DNA from: an uncultured Calothrix sp.
GTDB lineage: Bacteria; Cyanobacteriota; Cyanobacteriia; Cyanobacteriales; Nostocaceae
DNA: 36,161 nt
Direction of reading: 5' to 3'
NCBI GenBank assembly: GCA_937973965.1
Contig: CALJJQ010000135.1
Span: forward strand, 1 to 36,161
This document shows, piece by piece, positions 8,684 through 17,757 of the stretch (its first letter is position 1; every line of letters begins with the position of its first letter). The notes beneath the pieces are model-generated. The model ran no database searches. It had not been told where the DNA came from and saw nothing but the letters and a program-made list of their open reading frames with translations. The position numbers and the translations under genes are program-made.

Positions 8684-10267
8684 AACTAGATAGGGTGAAC
8701 TAATTGCAGCGACGCGATTTTGTCCCGCTAGAACCTGGTAGACCATGACGGTGACTTCTGCACGGGTTGCGTCGCGGTTAGGGTTGAGTTTGTTTAAATT
8801 GGGATAATTAACGATTATTCGGTTGTTGAGAGCGATGAGAACTTGTTCTTTGGCGTAGGCGGGAATGTCGGTATAATCATCGAATCTGGTTAAATTTTGG
8901 CTGTAGGCAGCGTTGACACCAGCTCCGTTAACGAGGGAAACGATGACTTGGACGCGGGGAATATTCTGGTTGGGATGGAAGGTGTTGTCGGGATAGCCGG
9001 ATAGAAAGCCTGATTCGTAGGCTTTTTGGATGACTTCATTTGCCCAAAAGTTATCCCTAACGTCGCGAAATTTTTTCCCTTGACGGATGGGACGGGGATT
9101 AAAAGCTTTGACAATTAAAGCCGCAAATTGAGCGCGTGTAATAGTTGCATCCGGTTTAAAAGTGCGATCGCGAAATCCAATTATAATTTCTCGCTGGTTC
9201 AATTCGCGGATAAATTTTTCCGCCCAGTGACCAGAAATATCCGTTAAATTACTGGGTGGGGGGGTAGGAGTTGGTGTCGGTGTCGGGTTTGGTGGTGGTA
9301 CGGGGATGGGTACTGGTTCCGGTGTCGGGTTCGGTGCTGGGACGGGGATGGGTTCTGGTGTTGGGTTCGGTGGTGGTACGGGGGTTGGTGTTTGGGTATC
9401 AACAAACTGAATATTACCCCTGGTGCGACTGGGGTTAACTTGATTACCGACGGAAATTAATTGGTTATTACTTGCATTTTGAATATCAAATTGACCGTTA
9501 TCACGGAAAATATTACCACCAGGACTGGATGTGGAACCAAAATCCACCTGAACATTACCTAACAAAGTCATACCATCCTGGGTATTGCGATCGCTGATAT
9601 TGTCACGTAAGGCTGGACGGGAATCATCGTAAAAAATTAATCCCGTGCGATTTTCCGTAGTCCGATTCCCAATTAAACTCGGTGTTGCTGCTCCATTGAC
9701 GACAATTCCAAAACCCGTGCGTAAGCAGGTGTTTCCTTGAATAATCCCCTTGCCATTATTGGCGATCGCAATTCCATTGGCATCATTTTCAATCAAGTTG
9801 TTATGGAGGATTTGTGGATTCCCTTCACCAGTGATAAATATTCCTTCCCGCTTACACTTAGTAAAGGTACAGTTGGCAACAATCGGAGCTGTTGATTCAA
9901 TCCAAACCCCCGTACCTCGCGTTTCTGGGTTTGTCACTGTCACCCCCCGTAACTCAGACCGATTCGTCAACACAAAAGTCACATTCTGACGGGCAAAGGT
10001 TCGACTCAAAAAATTACCACTTCCCTGAATCAGGATACCAGAACCTTTATTTGCTTCGTTTCCCAAGATTTTTACCCCCTCTGGAGGAGTGAGGGGGAAA
10101 ACTTCACCACTATCTGTGTTATATGTGCCATTAGATAATTGAATGGTTGTTCCCGGTGCTGCACCCCGCAAAGCCCGGGTAATCGTTTTGAAAGGAACTT
10201 GCGGAGAATTTCCCGTGTTCCCGCTATCGTTCCCTGTCACTGGATTTACGTAAATTGTACTTGTCAT
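8681..10267 (-). CDS. DUF1565 right-handed beta-helix protein with three C-terminal SLH domains
   Basis: 528 residues. Residues 1 to about 290 begin IYVNPVTGNDSGN, the DUF1565 signature. Repeated G/N-rich turns follow (NCTFTKC, ILHNNLIENDANGIAIANN, GNRTTENRTGL), as in parallel beta-helices of pectate-lyase type. Residues about 292-339 are a Pro/Thr linker built from NPTPEPVPVP-like units. Residues about 340-528 hold three SLH modules (DISGHWAEKFI; FRDVRDNFWANEVI; FDDYTDIPAYAKEQV). SLH domains bind cell-wall polymers, so a surface-attached carbohydrate-interacting role is inferred. There is no recognisable N-terminal signal peptide, which is odd for such a protein. The start is supported because DUF1565 begins immediately. 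The linker is encoded by a repetitive, slippage-prone GGT-rich stretch (plus strand). Confidence 0.88.
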   Translation of the reverse strand: MTSTIYVNPVTGNDSGNTGNSPQVPFKTITRALRGAAPGTTIQLSNGTYNTDSGEVFPLTPPEGVKILGNEANKGSGILIQGSGNFLSRTFARQNVTFVLTNRSELRGVTVTNPETRGTGVWIESTAPIVANCTFTKCKREGIFITGEGNPQILHNNLIENDANGIAIANNGKGIIQGNTCLRTGFGIVVNGAATPSLIGNRTTENRTGLIFYDDSRPALRDNISDRNTQDGMTLLGNVQVDFGSTSSPGGNIFRDNGQFDIQNASNNQLISVGNQVNPSRTRGNIQFVDTQTPTPVPPPNPTPEPIPVPAPNPTPEPVPIPVPPPNPTPTPTPTPPPSNLTDISGHWAEKFIRELNQREIIIGFRDRTFKPDATITRAQFAALIVKAFNPRPIRQGKKFRDVRDNFWANEVIQKAYESGFLSGYPDNTFHPNQNIPRVQVIVSLVNGAGVNAAYSQNLTRFDDYTDIPAYAKEQVLIALNNRIIVNYPNLNKLNPNRDATRAEVTVMVYQVLAGQNRVAAISSPYLV

Positions 10268-11043
10268 ATTTATACTTTAAAAAAATACATAGACATGGTA
10301 ACGTCTAAATCTCAACAGTCAAGGGATTTTAGATTTTGGATTTTGGATTTTAGCTCGACTTTATCCATTTTTAAAAAACCTAAAACCCGACGCTGAAACC
10401 ATTGCAAGATAGTTGTTTTAGTTTTTGGACTTGAGTGCGAATCTGTGACATGGAAAAAGTTTTTGCCAAAAAACCAGGATTTTTGCCGCATCAGGAAAGC
10501 CAAGTTCTTAATTTTGGATAAAGTCGAGATTTTAGATTACCCTTCGGTCGATCCGCTTTGCGTCTATGGATTTTGGATTTTAGATTTTGGATTATCCGTT
10601 AATTTCTGACTCCTGTCTCCCCGGATTTCTCACGAGTAAGTTATAAATTATAAGTCTTGAGTGATGGATTAATTTTCCTTCTACTCCCTATTACCTACTC
10701 CCTACTCCCTTTAATTTTGAGAAATTTGCTCCAAATGCAGGTCTCCTACTCTCCACACAAAAATAGTTTAAATTTAACGAATTTTGTATAAGCAATTTGT
10801 ATCTAATTAACGAAATACTTCTAACTCTTTAGATAGATGAAGTTGCCTGGCAATTGCTCCTATGATTCATTTAGACTAATTAACTTCTTATCTCACTCAA
10901 CGAAGGAGAAAGTTACAAAGGTTCGGTTCGCGCCTAATCACATCTAAGTCCAGATTGTCAAAGTGGTGTATTTGGATTAGTTACATTGAAGTCAATTCAA
11001 TGTTGTGAATCTGAGCTTTCATAGCCGAAACCTATAACAACGT
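10268..11043. other. Divergent intergenic region, SLH protein / glycosyltransferase
   Basis: 776 bp without a credible gene. It contains short tandem heptamer-type repeats of GGATTTT (10322-10355 and 10565-10595) and of ACTCCCT (10680-10712), both typical of filamentous cyanobacteria. A perfect inverted repeat lies 40 bp before the glycosyltransferase start (listed separately). Confidence 0.6.
10983..11003. promoter_or_regulatory. Operator-like palindrome before the glycosyltransferase gene
   Basis: ACATTGAA and TTCAATGT are perfect 8-bp arms around GTCAA. The site ends 40 bp upstream of the ATG at 11044. The spacing suits a dimeric regulator or a leader hairpin. The regulator is unknown. 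Confidence 0.4.
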
Positions 11044-12141
11044 ATGAAAATTGCACAAATTGCCCCCCCTTGGGAACAAGTTCCCCCCGTTACCTATGGA
11101 GGAATTGAACTTGTAGTTAGTCGCTTGACCGATGAGTTAGTTCGTCGTGGTCATGATGTAACTTTGTTTGCGTCGGGAGACTCGCAAACCTTAGCTAAAC
11201 TTGAAGCCGTTACTCCACGCGCATTACGGTTTGACAGGGAAATTCGCGAACCCATGATGTACGAGCTAGCTGAGACCAGTCAGGTGTACCAACGTGCGGT
11301 AGAATTCGATATTATCCATTCCCACGTGGGGGTTTGGTCATTGCCCTTAGCAGCAATGGTTGATACACCAACTGTTCACACGTTACATGGTCGGTTTACC
11401 CGTGATAATAGTAGGGTTTTTAGCCAGCACAAAAATCAGCCGTTTATTAGCATTAGTAATGCTCAACGCCAGCTGGATTTAAACTATGTCGGGACAGTTT
11501 ACAACGGTATTTGTGTTGAAGAGTTTCCGTTGATTGAAAAACCTCAACAACCCCCCTATTTAGCGTTTTTAGGGAGGTTTTCACCGGAAAAAGGACCTCA
11601 ACATGCAATTAAAATCGCGATCGCAACGGGTTGGCATTTGAAATTAGCAGGAAAGGTAGACGTTGTTGATCGAGAATTTTTTGAATCGGAAATTGCTCCC
11701 CATATTGATGGGAAACAGATTGAATTTTTAGGAGAACTTAACCATACTCAGAAAGCAGAATTGTTAGGGAATGCTTCTGCAACCCTATTTCCCATTACCT
11801 GGGATGAGCCATTCGGCTTGGTGATGATTGAGTCAATGGCAACGGGAACCCCGGTAATTGCGATGAAAATGGGTTCTGTTCCGGAAGTAATTGCTCATGG
11901 GGAAAGCGGTTTTATCTGCGAAAGTTACGAAGAGATGGCATCACTAATTCCAGCAGCACTTCAACTTGACCGCAAAAAATGTCGTTCGTGGGTGGTAGAA
12001 AATTTTAGCGTTGCAACTATGGTGGATGGATACGAAGCTATCTACGAACAAATTCTCAAATACCGTCACCCAGGAAATTGGTCTTTGCAGTCCTTGAAAG
12101 CATCCTTGGAGTCCTTAATGACGTTAAAGTTTGAGCGTTAA
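11044..12141 (+). CDS. Glycosyltransferase family 4 (GT-B fold)
   Basis: A 365-residue cytosolic or peripheral-membrane enzyme transferring a sugar from a nucleotide donor; acceptor and donor are unknown. The N-terminal Rossmann domain starts MKIAQIAPPWEQVPP with YGGIELVVSRLTDELVRRGHDV, the usual acceptor-side motif. The C-terminal donor domain has FLGRFSPEKGP at about 177-187. The E-X7-E motif of GT4 enzymes is seen in EPFGLVMIESMATGTPVIA. The start is the only ATG before the conserved N-terminus, though no strong ribosome-binding site is visible. It is a single gene with its own palindrome upstream and a strong terminator downstream. Exopolysaccharide or glycolipid synthesis is plausible but not shown by context. 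Confidence 0.88.
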   Translation: MKIAQIAPPWEQVPPVTYGGIELVVSRLTDELVRRGHDVTLFASGDSQTLAKLEAVTPRALRFDREIREPMMYELAETSQVYQRAVEFDIIHSHVGVWSLPLAAMVDTPTVHTLHGRFTRDNSRVFSQHKNQPFISISNAQRQLDLNYVGTVYNGICVEEFPLIEKPQQPPYLAFLGRFSPEKGPQHAIKIAIATGWHLKLAGKVDVVDREFFESEIAPHIDGKQIEFLGELNHTQKAELLGNASATLFPITWDEPFGLVMIESMATGTPVIAMKMGSVPEVIAHGESGFICESYEEMASLIPAALQLDRKKCRSWVVENFSVATMVDGYEAIYEQILKYRHPGNWSLQSLKASLESLMTLKFER

Positions 12142-12314
12142 TTGTTTTTTCTTGTTAACTGCAATTAACTATTTCCAGTTAATTGCAAGGGAATAATTTT
12201 TGATTATTCCCTGAATCTAATTCACACAACATAAATTTCAGCTCAGATTCACTCTAAACACCACTTACTGACAAATCTCTGCACAAAGACCTTTGACGAT
12301 AGTAAAAATACGAA

Positions 12315-12343
12315 AAAACACGGTTCCAAACCGTGTTTTTCCC
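12315..12343 (+). terminator. Terminator of the glycosyltransferase gene
   Basis: A perfect 10-bp stem: AAAACACGGT (12315-12324) and ACCGTGTTTT (12330-12339) around the 5-nt loop TCCAA, ending in a T-run. It lies 170 bp past the stop codon and, being A/T-flanked on both sides, could work in both directions. Confidence 0.85.
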
Positions 12344-12700
12344 TATTTATCTTTATCTTATGGTTTATAGCGCAATACAGTTCAGTTATATCGTTTACGC
12401 GAATGCTTGCGACACATCAGGAACTGTAAGCATTGATTATTCTAGTTTCATTTATGACAACAAACTTGTTCCAATACTCCGGCTGTTGATACATATAGGG
12501 AAGCTCTGCTTCCTGATTTGATGAGGCAGTAGCCCTCGTGGAATGCGTCTTCACGCGGAGCATCGGGACGAGATAATCACAAAAACTGTGTGAACTTATG
12601 GGTAAATTTCAACAAAATCAACAGTCTACCCGAAGCCTCAAGCCAACCTACAGTTATCTTTAACACCAACCGTATTGGTTTATAACGTTTCCTAATTAAA

Positions 12701-12859
12701 TAAACGTGAATTCGACAAATACAAAGAATCCCTCTCCAAAGCTCTCTTTCTTGGGAACAGAGGTTTTGAAATAATTGATTATTGATTGAAAACTCCGGAT
12801 TTCCTGTCCCTCTGTGAAGTCGCAGAGGGGTTGGGGTGAGGTTCATCGAACTCACGTTA
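12701..12859. mobile_element. MITE-like element, copy 2 (inverted relative to copy 1)
   Basis: Ends AAACGTGAATTCGA (12702-12715) and TCGAACTCACGTTA (12846-12859) are near-perfect inverted repeats. The right part contains GCAGAGGGGTTGGGGTGAGG, the reverse complement of the matching block in copy 1 (8466-8616). The interior away from that block is diverged. No coding capacity. Confidence 0.75.
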
Positions 12860-13608
12860 AGTAACGTTAAAGGTGCAGGGACATTCGTGACAAGTTAAGG
12901 TGAAATTAGTTTTGTAAACTCGTAATTATCCTTAAAAGTGAGGTGAAGGAGAAATATTCAATTCACCTTTGCACTGGGCTTTCAGCGCCAGAATAAATTA
13001 TGTATGAAATTTAGTGATCACATCCTTCAAAATCATGTTTATTCATCCAGGTTTTGACAAGATTTTGAGCATTATCACTTATTTACAAAAGACCAATGAG
13101 CTTAACTGGTCAGCAATGGTGCAGGGGTAGCTTACTTCTTCTAGAGTAGCCAACTAAACCCATAGGTCGGACAAGTAAAACCTGAACAACAACAAATCGG
13201 AAAATAATTAAAATTAAAACAATTATCCTTGACTGAAAGGATAACCCTATTGATTTATCTTCAATTTTTTTCTTATATAGCACCGGCGGCAATCTACTAT
13301 ATCTTACCTGGGATTTGTCAAGATGTCAATAATCAGTCCGGAAAGTACTATAATTTCGTCAGCTTATTGACAATGAAATCATTAATATTGAGAAAAAGCT
13401 GAAAATTATTGACAAAAAAGCGTCAAGATGGGGAAATGCAGAAATTTGCGTTTTCTTATATTAAAATAACTAATCAATCAGGCGTTGCGGAATACAGATT
13501 GTTGCGATCGCCAAGTGTTTTGCATGAGTAAAATTCCTCTGGGTTGACACTACCCGTCCTCAAGTATTTATGCGTTGATTTGATTGTGCTAAAACTACCC
13601 GATTATGG

Positions 13609-13639
13609 ACACCCAGCTATGGGTGTATCAACAGCTGGG
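13609..13639. other. Two mutually exclusive hairpins
   Basis: ACACCC (13609-13614) can pair with GGGTGT (13621-13626). Alternatively CCCAGCT (13612-13618) can pair with AGCTGGG (13633-13639). The arms share the same C bases, so only one helix can form at a time. No T-run or gene start follows within 200 bp on the plus strand. Confidence 0.4.
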
Positions 13640-13797
13640 AATATCACTACAGAATCGGTTAAATATATTGCAATTCGTAATAGCCGTCGGGCAAGGCTTG
13701 CGCCTAAGTAATTTTTGGGGTTGACGATTGACAATCAACACTTACGAATTACGAACTACGAATTACAAATTACGTAGGCGTAGCCTTGCCGCATGCT

Positions 13798-13844
13798 ATT
13801 ACGTAGCTTGCTTCCCGCGTAGCGGGTATTACAAATTACGAATT
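13798..13844. repeat. 47-bp exact inverted duplicate, copy 1
   Basis: It reads as the exact reverse complement of 29729-29775 over 47 bases. It contains the CCCGC/GCGGG hairpin and GAAGCAAGCTACGTAAT. It stops 3 bp before the histidine-kinase stop codon (13848). Confidence 0.85.
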
Positions 13845-13847
13845 ATT

Positions 13848-16800
13848 TTAGTTCTCACCGACATTCCCAGACTGACGAATGGGAATCTGGACGACAAACT
13901 CCGCACCTTGGTTGGGTTCTGATTGACAGTAGAGTTTACCCTTGTGCAGTTCAGTAATAATTTGGTAGCTAATAGCAAGACCTAATCCCGTACCCTTACC
14001 GACAAGTTTGGTAGTGAAAAAAGGATCAAACAGTCGTGGTAATAATTCTGGTTTAATACCTGCTCCATTGTCAGCAATGCGAACTTCTACCCAGTCTTGA
14101 TTGATTAAAGAAGTAGAAATGCGAATAAAACTGGGATGGTTTTTAATCTCCTCAAGCGATCGCAGTTTATCTTTTTCTTCTAGTGCATCGATAGCATTGG
14201 CCAGCAGATTCATGAAAACTTGATTTAATTGACCAGGATAGCATTCCACCAGAGGTAATTGCTCGTAATCCTTTTCTAACAGGATACCGGGACTATCGGG
14301 TGAGGGTTTGAGACGATTTTGTAAGATCATCAAAGTACTATCAATACCCTCGTGAATGTTAACCTGTTTAAATTCAGCTTCATCTAAGCGGGAGAAGTTA
14401 CGCAGGGAAGTCACAATTTCCCGGATGCGTTCGGTTCCTACTCGCATGGATTGGTATAGTTGGGGTAAATCCTGACAAAGATAATCTAAATCAATTTCCT
14501 GCAAGAGATTTTGTACTTCCAAAGCCGGATTGGGATAGAATTGACGATACATTTCTAGACAGCGTACCAGGTCTTGGGTATACTGGTGGGCATGGATCAG
14601 GTTCCCATGAATAAAGTTTATGGGATTATTAATTTCATGGGCAACACCTGCCACTAATTGCCCTAAACTGGCCATTTTTTCTGCGTGGACAATTTGGGTT
14701 TGAGCGGTACGCAGTTCCTTAAGGGTTTTGGCTAATTTTTCCGCTTCTTCTTGGGTGGGTCTGAGTAAACTTGCTTGTTGGTAGAGATTAGCCTGTCTGA
14801 GAGCTACACTTAATTGAGCTGCAACTTGGGTGACAAATTCCAATTCTACCTCTTGCCAATCACGAGGTTGCAGACATTGATGAATGCATAACAGTCCCCA
14901 TAATTCCTTCCCATCCATCAGAGGAGCAATAATCATTGCCTTAACTTGGAAACACTCGATCATATCGGCATAGGGTTGTTTGGTGGTTTGATGACTTGTA
15001 TTGGCACTGATGTGTACATATCCTTGGGAGAATTGTTCTACATATTCCTGAAGAAAGTTACTGTCTTCGATTTGTATACCGATGGCAGAATCAAATTTAG
15101 GAAGTACATCTTCAGCAATAAATTCCCCTTGACAAAAATTGCTATCTGCTGGAAAACGGAAAATACCCACCCGATCTACCTGTAGCGATCGCCGTATTTC
15201 CTGTACCGTAGTTTTAAAGATGGTATCTAAATCCAAAGACTCGCGAATTTTGGTCACCACCTCATACAAAACCCGTCGTTGTTCGGCTGCTTGTTGTTGT
15301 TCATCTGCGCGTAAATGACTTTCTGTGAGGGTTTGGGAACTTTGAATTGCCACACCCATTTGGGCTGATACCTGGGCTAAAAATTCCACTTCCACCTCTT
15401 CCCATTGACGGGGTGTGGAGTGTTGATAAGCTGCTAACAAACCCCAAAGATTGCGTCCGACAAAAATCGGAGTTAGGGCATAGGCGCGGATTTTAAATTG
15501 TTGTAAAATATCCAGGTGACAACGGGAATGCCCGACAGTGTAGATATCAGCCACCGCAAAAGTTTCGTTATTGCGATAGCGTCCACCTTTGGTTTCCTGA
15601 AGATAGGTATCCTCCCAAACCAAGTTCTTCCCAAAAGGATTAATACTATCCCACTGATTGTCCACCACACCAAAATTACAGACAAATTCCCCACTCCAAT
15701 CAGGATTAAACCGGTAAACCGCGACCCGTTCTACTCGCAATAATTTACATACTTCTTGACAGGTGGTTTGTAAAATCAAGTCTATATTCAAAGAAGAACG
15801 GATTTTACTTACTACCCCCGTTAGGGCTTTTTGGCGGGCGATCGCATCTTCTAAGGCTAAAGTTTGCTGTTTTAACCGGTCTAAATTTTCTGCTTGCTGA
15901 ATAGCCACCCCAATATGCGCACCCACCTGAGCTAAAAATTCCACTTCATAATCAGCCCATTGGTAAGGTGCAGAATGCTGATAAGCTGCAATCAACCCCC
16001 ATAGTTTTGTTCCGACAAACACAGGTGCAAGGGCATAGGCACGGATTTTAAATTGCTCTAAAATATCTAGGTGACAACGGGAATGTCCTGCTTGATAAAT
16101 ATCACTGACTGCAAAGGTTTCATTATTCCGGTAGCGTCCCCCCTTCGTCTCCTGGAGATGGGTATCTTCCCAAACTAAATTCTTGCCAAAGGGATTACTG
16201 GTTTCCCATTGGCCTAACCCTGTAAAACTACTGACAAATTCCCCACTCCAATCAGGATAAAAACGGTAAACAGCAGCTCGGTCTATTTTCAATAATTTAC
16301 AAAGTTCCTGACAAGCCGTATCTAAAATAATATTTGTATCTAGGGAAGAACGAATATTGCCAACAACCTCCATTAAAGCACGTTGTCGAGCGATCGCATC
16401 CTGTAACTTAACTGTCTGCTGCTGAGTTTGTTGTAAGATTTCTGCTTGCTGGATAGCAACTCCCAGATGACTAGCTGCTTGATGGATGAATTTTACCTCA
16501 TGGTCATACCAGTGTCGGGGTGCAGAATGTTGGTATGCAGCCATTAATCCCCACAACTTGGCATTCACAAATATGGGAGCAAGAGCATAAGCTCGAATCT
16601 GGAACTGTTCTAATACTTCTACATGGCAAAAAGCATGTCCAGCTTCGTAAATATCAGCCACAGCAAACGGTTCATTTTTCTGATATCTTCCCCCCTGAGT
16701 ATCCTGTAAGTAGGAATCACTCCAGACCAAATTCTCTCCAAATCCTTTAATCGAATCCCAAGGAGCTTCGGCAAAACCCCACTCATTAATAAATCGACCA

Positions 16801-17009
16801 CTCCAATCTGGATAGAAACGATAAATTCCCACCCTTTCAATTTTCAGTAACCGACAAATATCCTGACAGGATGTGGAACATAAGGCAGGTAAATCCACAC
16901 AATTGCGAATCTTACCAATAATTCTGGTCAAAACTTTTTCAAAGGACTCGATTGTACTGAGGCGATGTTGGCATTCTTCCCGATTTAAGCTATCAATACT
17001 ACTGGACAT
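13848..17009 (-). CDS. Multi-GAF sensor histidine kinase, cyanobacteriochrome-like
   Basis: 1053 residues with four tandem GAF domains (about 25-190, 210-375, 395-560, 580-745), a HisKA helix pair and a HATPase domain. The phospho-acceptor is His791 in HEINNP. The N box is NLLANAID, and the ATP lid motifs are DNGAGI, FDPFFTTK and GKGTGLGLA. GAF1-3 are close duplicates spaced about 184 residues apart. Each has ADIY or SDIY followed by a Cys-His pair (Cys128, Cys312, Cys497) and the F-IRAYALAPIF-like strand, the arrangement that holds the bilin in cyanobacteriochromes. GAF4 has Pro-Tyr there and probably binds no bilin. There is no DXCF second cysteine (DSYL/DTHL/DTYL instead). No transmembrane segment and no receiver are present, and no response regulator is adjacent in the window. 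Bilin binding is inference. Confidence 0.9.
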   Translation of the reverse strand: MSSSIDSLNREECQHRLSTIESFEKVLTRIIGKIRNCVDLPALCSTSCQDICRLLKIERVGIYRFYPDWSGRFINEWGFAEAPWDSIKGFGENLVWSDSYLQDTQGGRYQKNEPFAVADIYEAGHAFCHVEVLEQFQIRAYALAPIFVNAKLWGLMAAYQHSAPRHWYDHEVKFIHQAASHLGVAIQQAEILQQTQQQTVKLQDAIARQRALMEVVGNIRSSLDTNIILDTACQELCKLLKIDRAAVYRFYPDWSGEFVSSFTGLGQWETSNPFGKNLVWEDTHLQETKGGRYRNNETFAVSDIYQAGHSRCHLDILEQFKIRAYALAPVFVGTKLWGLIAAYQHSAPYQWADYEVEFLAQVGAHIGVAIQQAENLDRLKQQTLALEDAIARQKALTGVVSKIRSSLNIDLILQTTCQEVCKLLRVERVAVYRFNPDWSGEFVCNFGVVDNQWDSINPFGKNLVWEDTYLQETKGGRYRNNETFAVADIYTVGHSRCHLDILQQFKIRAYALTPIFVGRNLWGLLAAYQHSTPRQWEEVEVEFLAQVSAQMGVAIQSSQTLTESHLRADEQQQAAEQRRVLYEVVTKIRESLDLDTIFKTTVQEIRRSLQVDRVGIFRFPADSNFCQGEFIAEDVLPKFDSAIGIQIEDSNFLQEYVEQFSQGYVHISANTSHQTTKQPYADMIECFQVKAMIIAPLMDGKELWGLLCIHQCLQPRDWQEVELEFVTQVAAQLSVALRQANLYQQASLLRPTQEEAEKLAKTLKELRTAQTQIVHAEKMASLGQLVAGVAHEINNPINFIHGNLIHAHQYTQDLVRCLEMYRQFYPNPALEVQNLLQEIDLDYLCQDLPQLYQSMRVGTERIREIVTSLRNFSRLDEAEFKQVNIHEGIDSTLMILQNRLKPSPDSPGILLEKDYEQLPLVECYPGQLNQVFMNLLANAIDALEEKDKLRSLEEIKNHPSFIRISTSLINQDWVEVRIADNGAGIKPELLPRLFDPFFTTKLVGKGTGLGLAISYQIITELHKGKLYCQSEPNQGAEFVVQIPIRQSGNVGEN

Positions 17010-17757
17010 AAATCACTCTGATATAAAAACTAATCATTAGTTGTGATTATGGTTCCCGTTTGTATAGTGAAAATAACATCAAAAATTTTCACGCAACGTA
17101 AATTCGACAGACTTTAAGCTCTATAGGACTCATATTTGATTTCTGAAAAACCAAATTAGTTAGAAGCCTACCATACAAAGGTTTATTTCTGAGTATAGTT
17201 AGCAAGAATCAAGTACGGTTCCGATATAATCTTTGTGAATCAAAGATTTTGTCAGTTCAGGTTCAAAGTCAGCTTTCAGTAAACGTTGAGAACAAAGTTA
17301 ATAACTGCCGATTCTCAGTAGACCAGGAGGTTTTGAAAAACTTTTATTTGACACCAATATTGCTGGACAAGAGTTTCAGAGTTTGTGATTCATCCAACTC
17401 ACGTCACGTTAACGCAGAGAAAGCAAACCTTCACAACATCAGTATAAACCCAGTATCATCACTAAAACAGTTGTACTTTACACTGTCAATCAGTTAGCTT
17501 TCCGTTGAAATTCTGAATACTTAAACTAGGATTTGAAGCAAATACCTAAAACTTTTAGATACAGAGAGTAGGGAATAGAAAGAAAATAAATCCCTGACCT
17601 TTGAGCGATCGCTTGTGACAAATACAGGTTCAAGGTCAACATTCAATCAACCCAAAGAAAAATATATCAGCGTATCAAGTATAGATAAAATAGGAAAATC
17701 AATCTGTAATTGACACGCAACACACAATTTCTCATCGCGATCACACTCGGTGAAATT
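17010..17757. other. Divergent intergenic region, histidine kinase / Uma2 gene
   Basis: No supported gene. At 17095-17111 there is AACGTAAATTCGACAGA, resembling one end of the MITE family, with no clear partner end nearby. Two imperfect 21-bp direct repeats beginning CAGGTTCAA occur at about 17261 and 17623. An 82-codon open frame at 17249-17497 lacks a ribosome-binding site and any recognisable motif. Confidence 0.55.

Larger units (their letters stand above)
12142..13847. other. 1.7-kb gene-free region
   Basis: No convincing coding frame. It holds the glycosyltransferase terminator (12315-12343), a diverged piece of repeat family A (about 12525-12575), a MITE copy (12701-12859), two mutually exclusive hairpins (13609-13639), a tandem ACGAATT-type short repeat (about 13742-13775) and half of a 47-bp inverted duplicate (13798-13844). 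The remaining AT-rich DNA shows nothing recognisable. Confidence 0.6.

Noticed and set aside
10322-10595. CRISPR-like spacing of GGATTTT repeats
   Set aside because: Units are 7 bp and contiguous, with no uniform spacers; they are short tandem heptamer repeats.
12333-12521. 62-codon open frame on the plus strand
   Set aside because: It begins inside a terminator stem and has no motif.
12577-12855. 92-codon open frame on the minus strand
   Set aside because: Most of it lies inside the MITE at 12701-12859.
17249-17497. 82-codon open frame on the plus strand between the kinase and Uma2 genes
   Set aside because: Non-ATG start, no ribosome-binding site, no recognisable domain; left as possible but unsupported.
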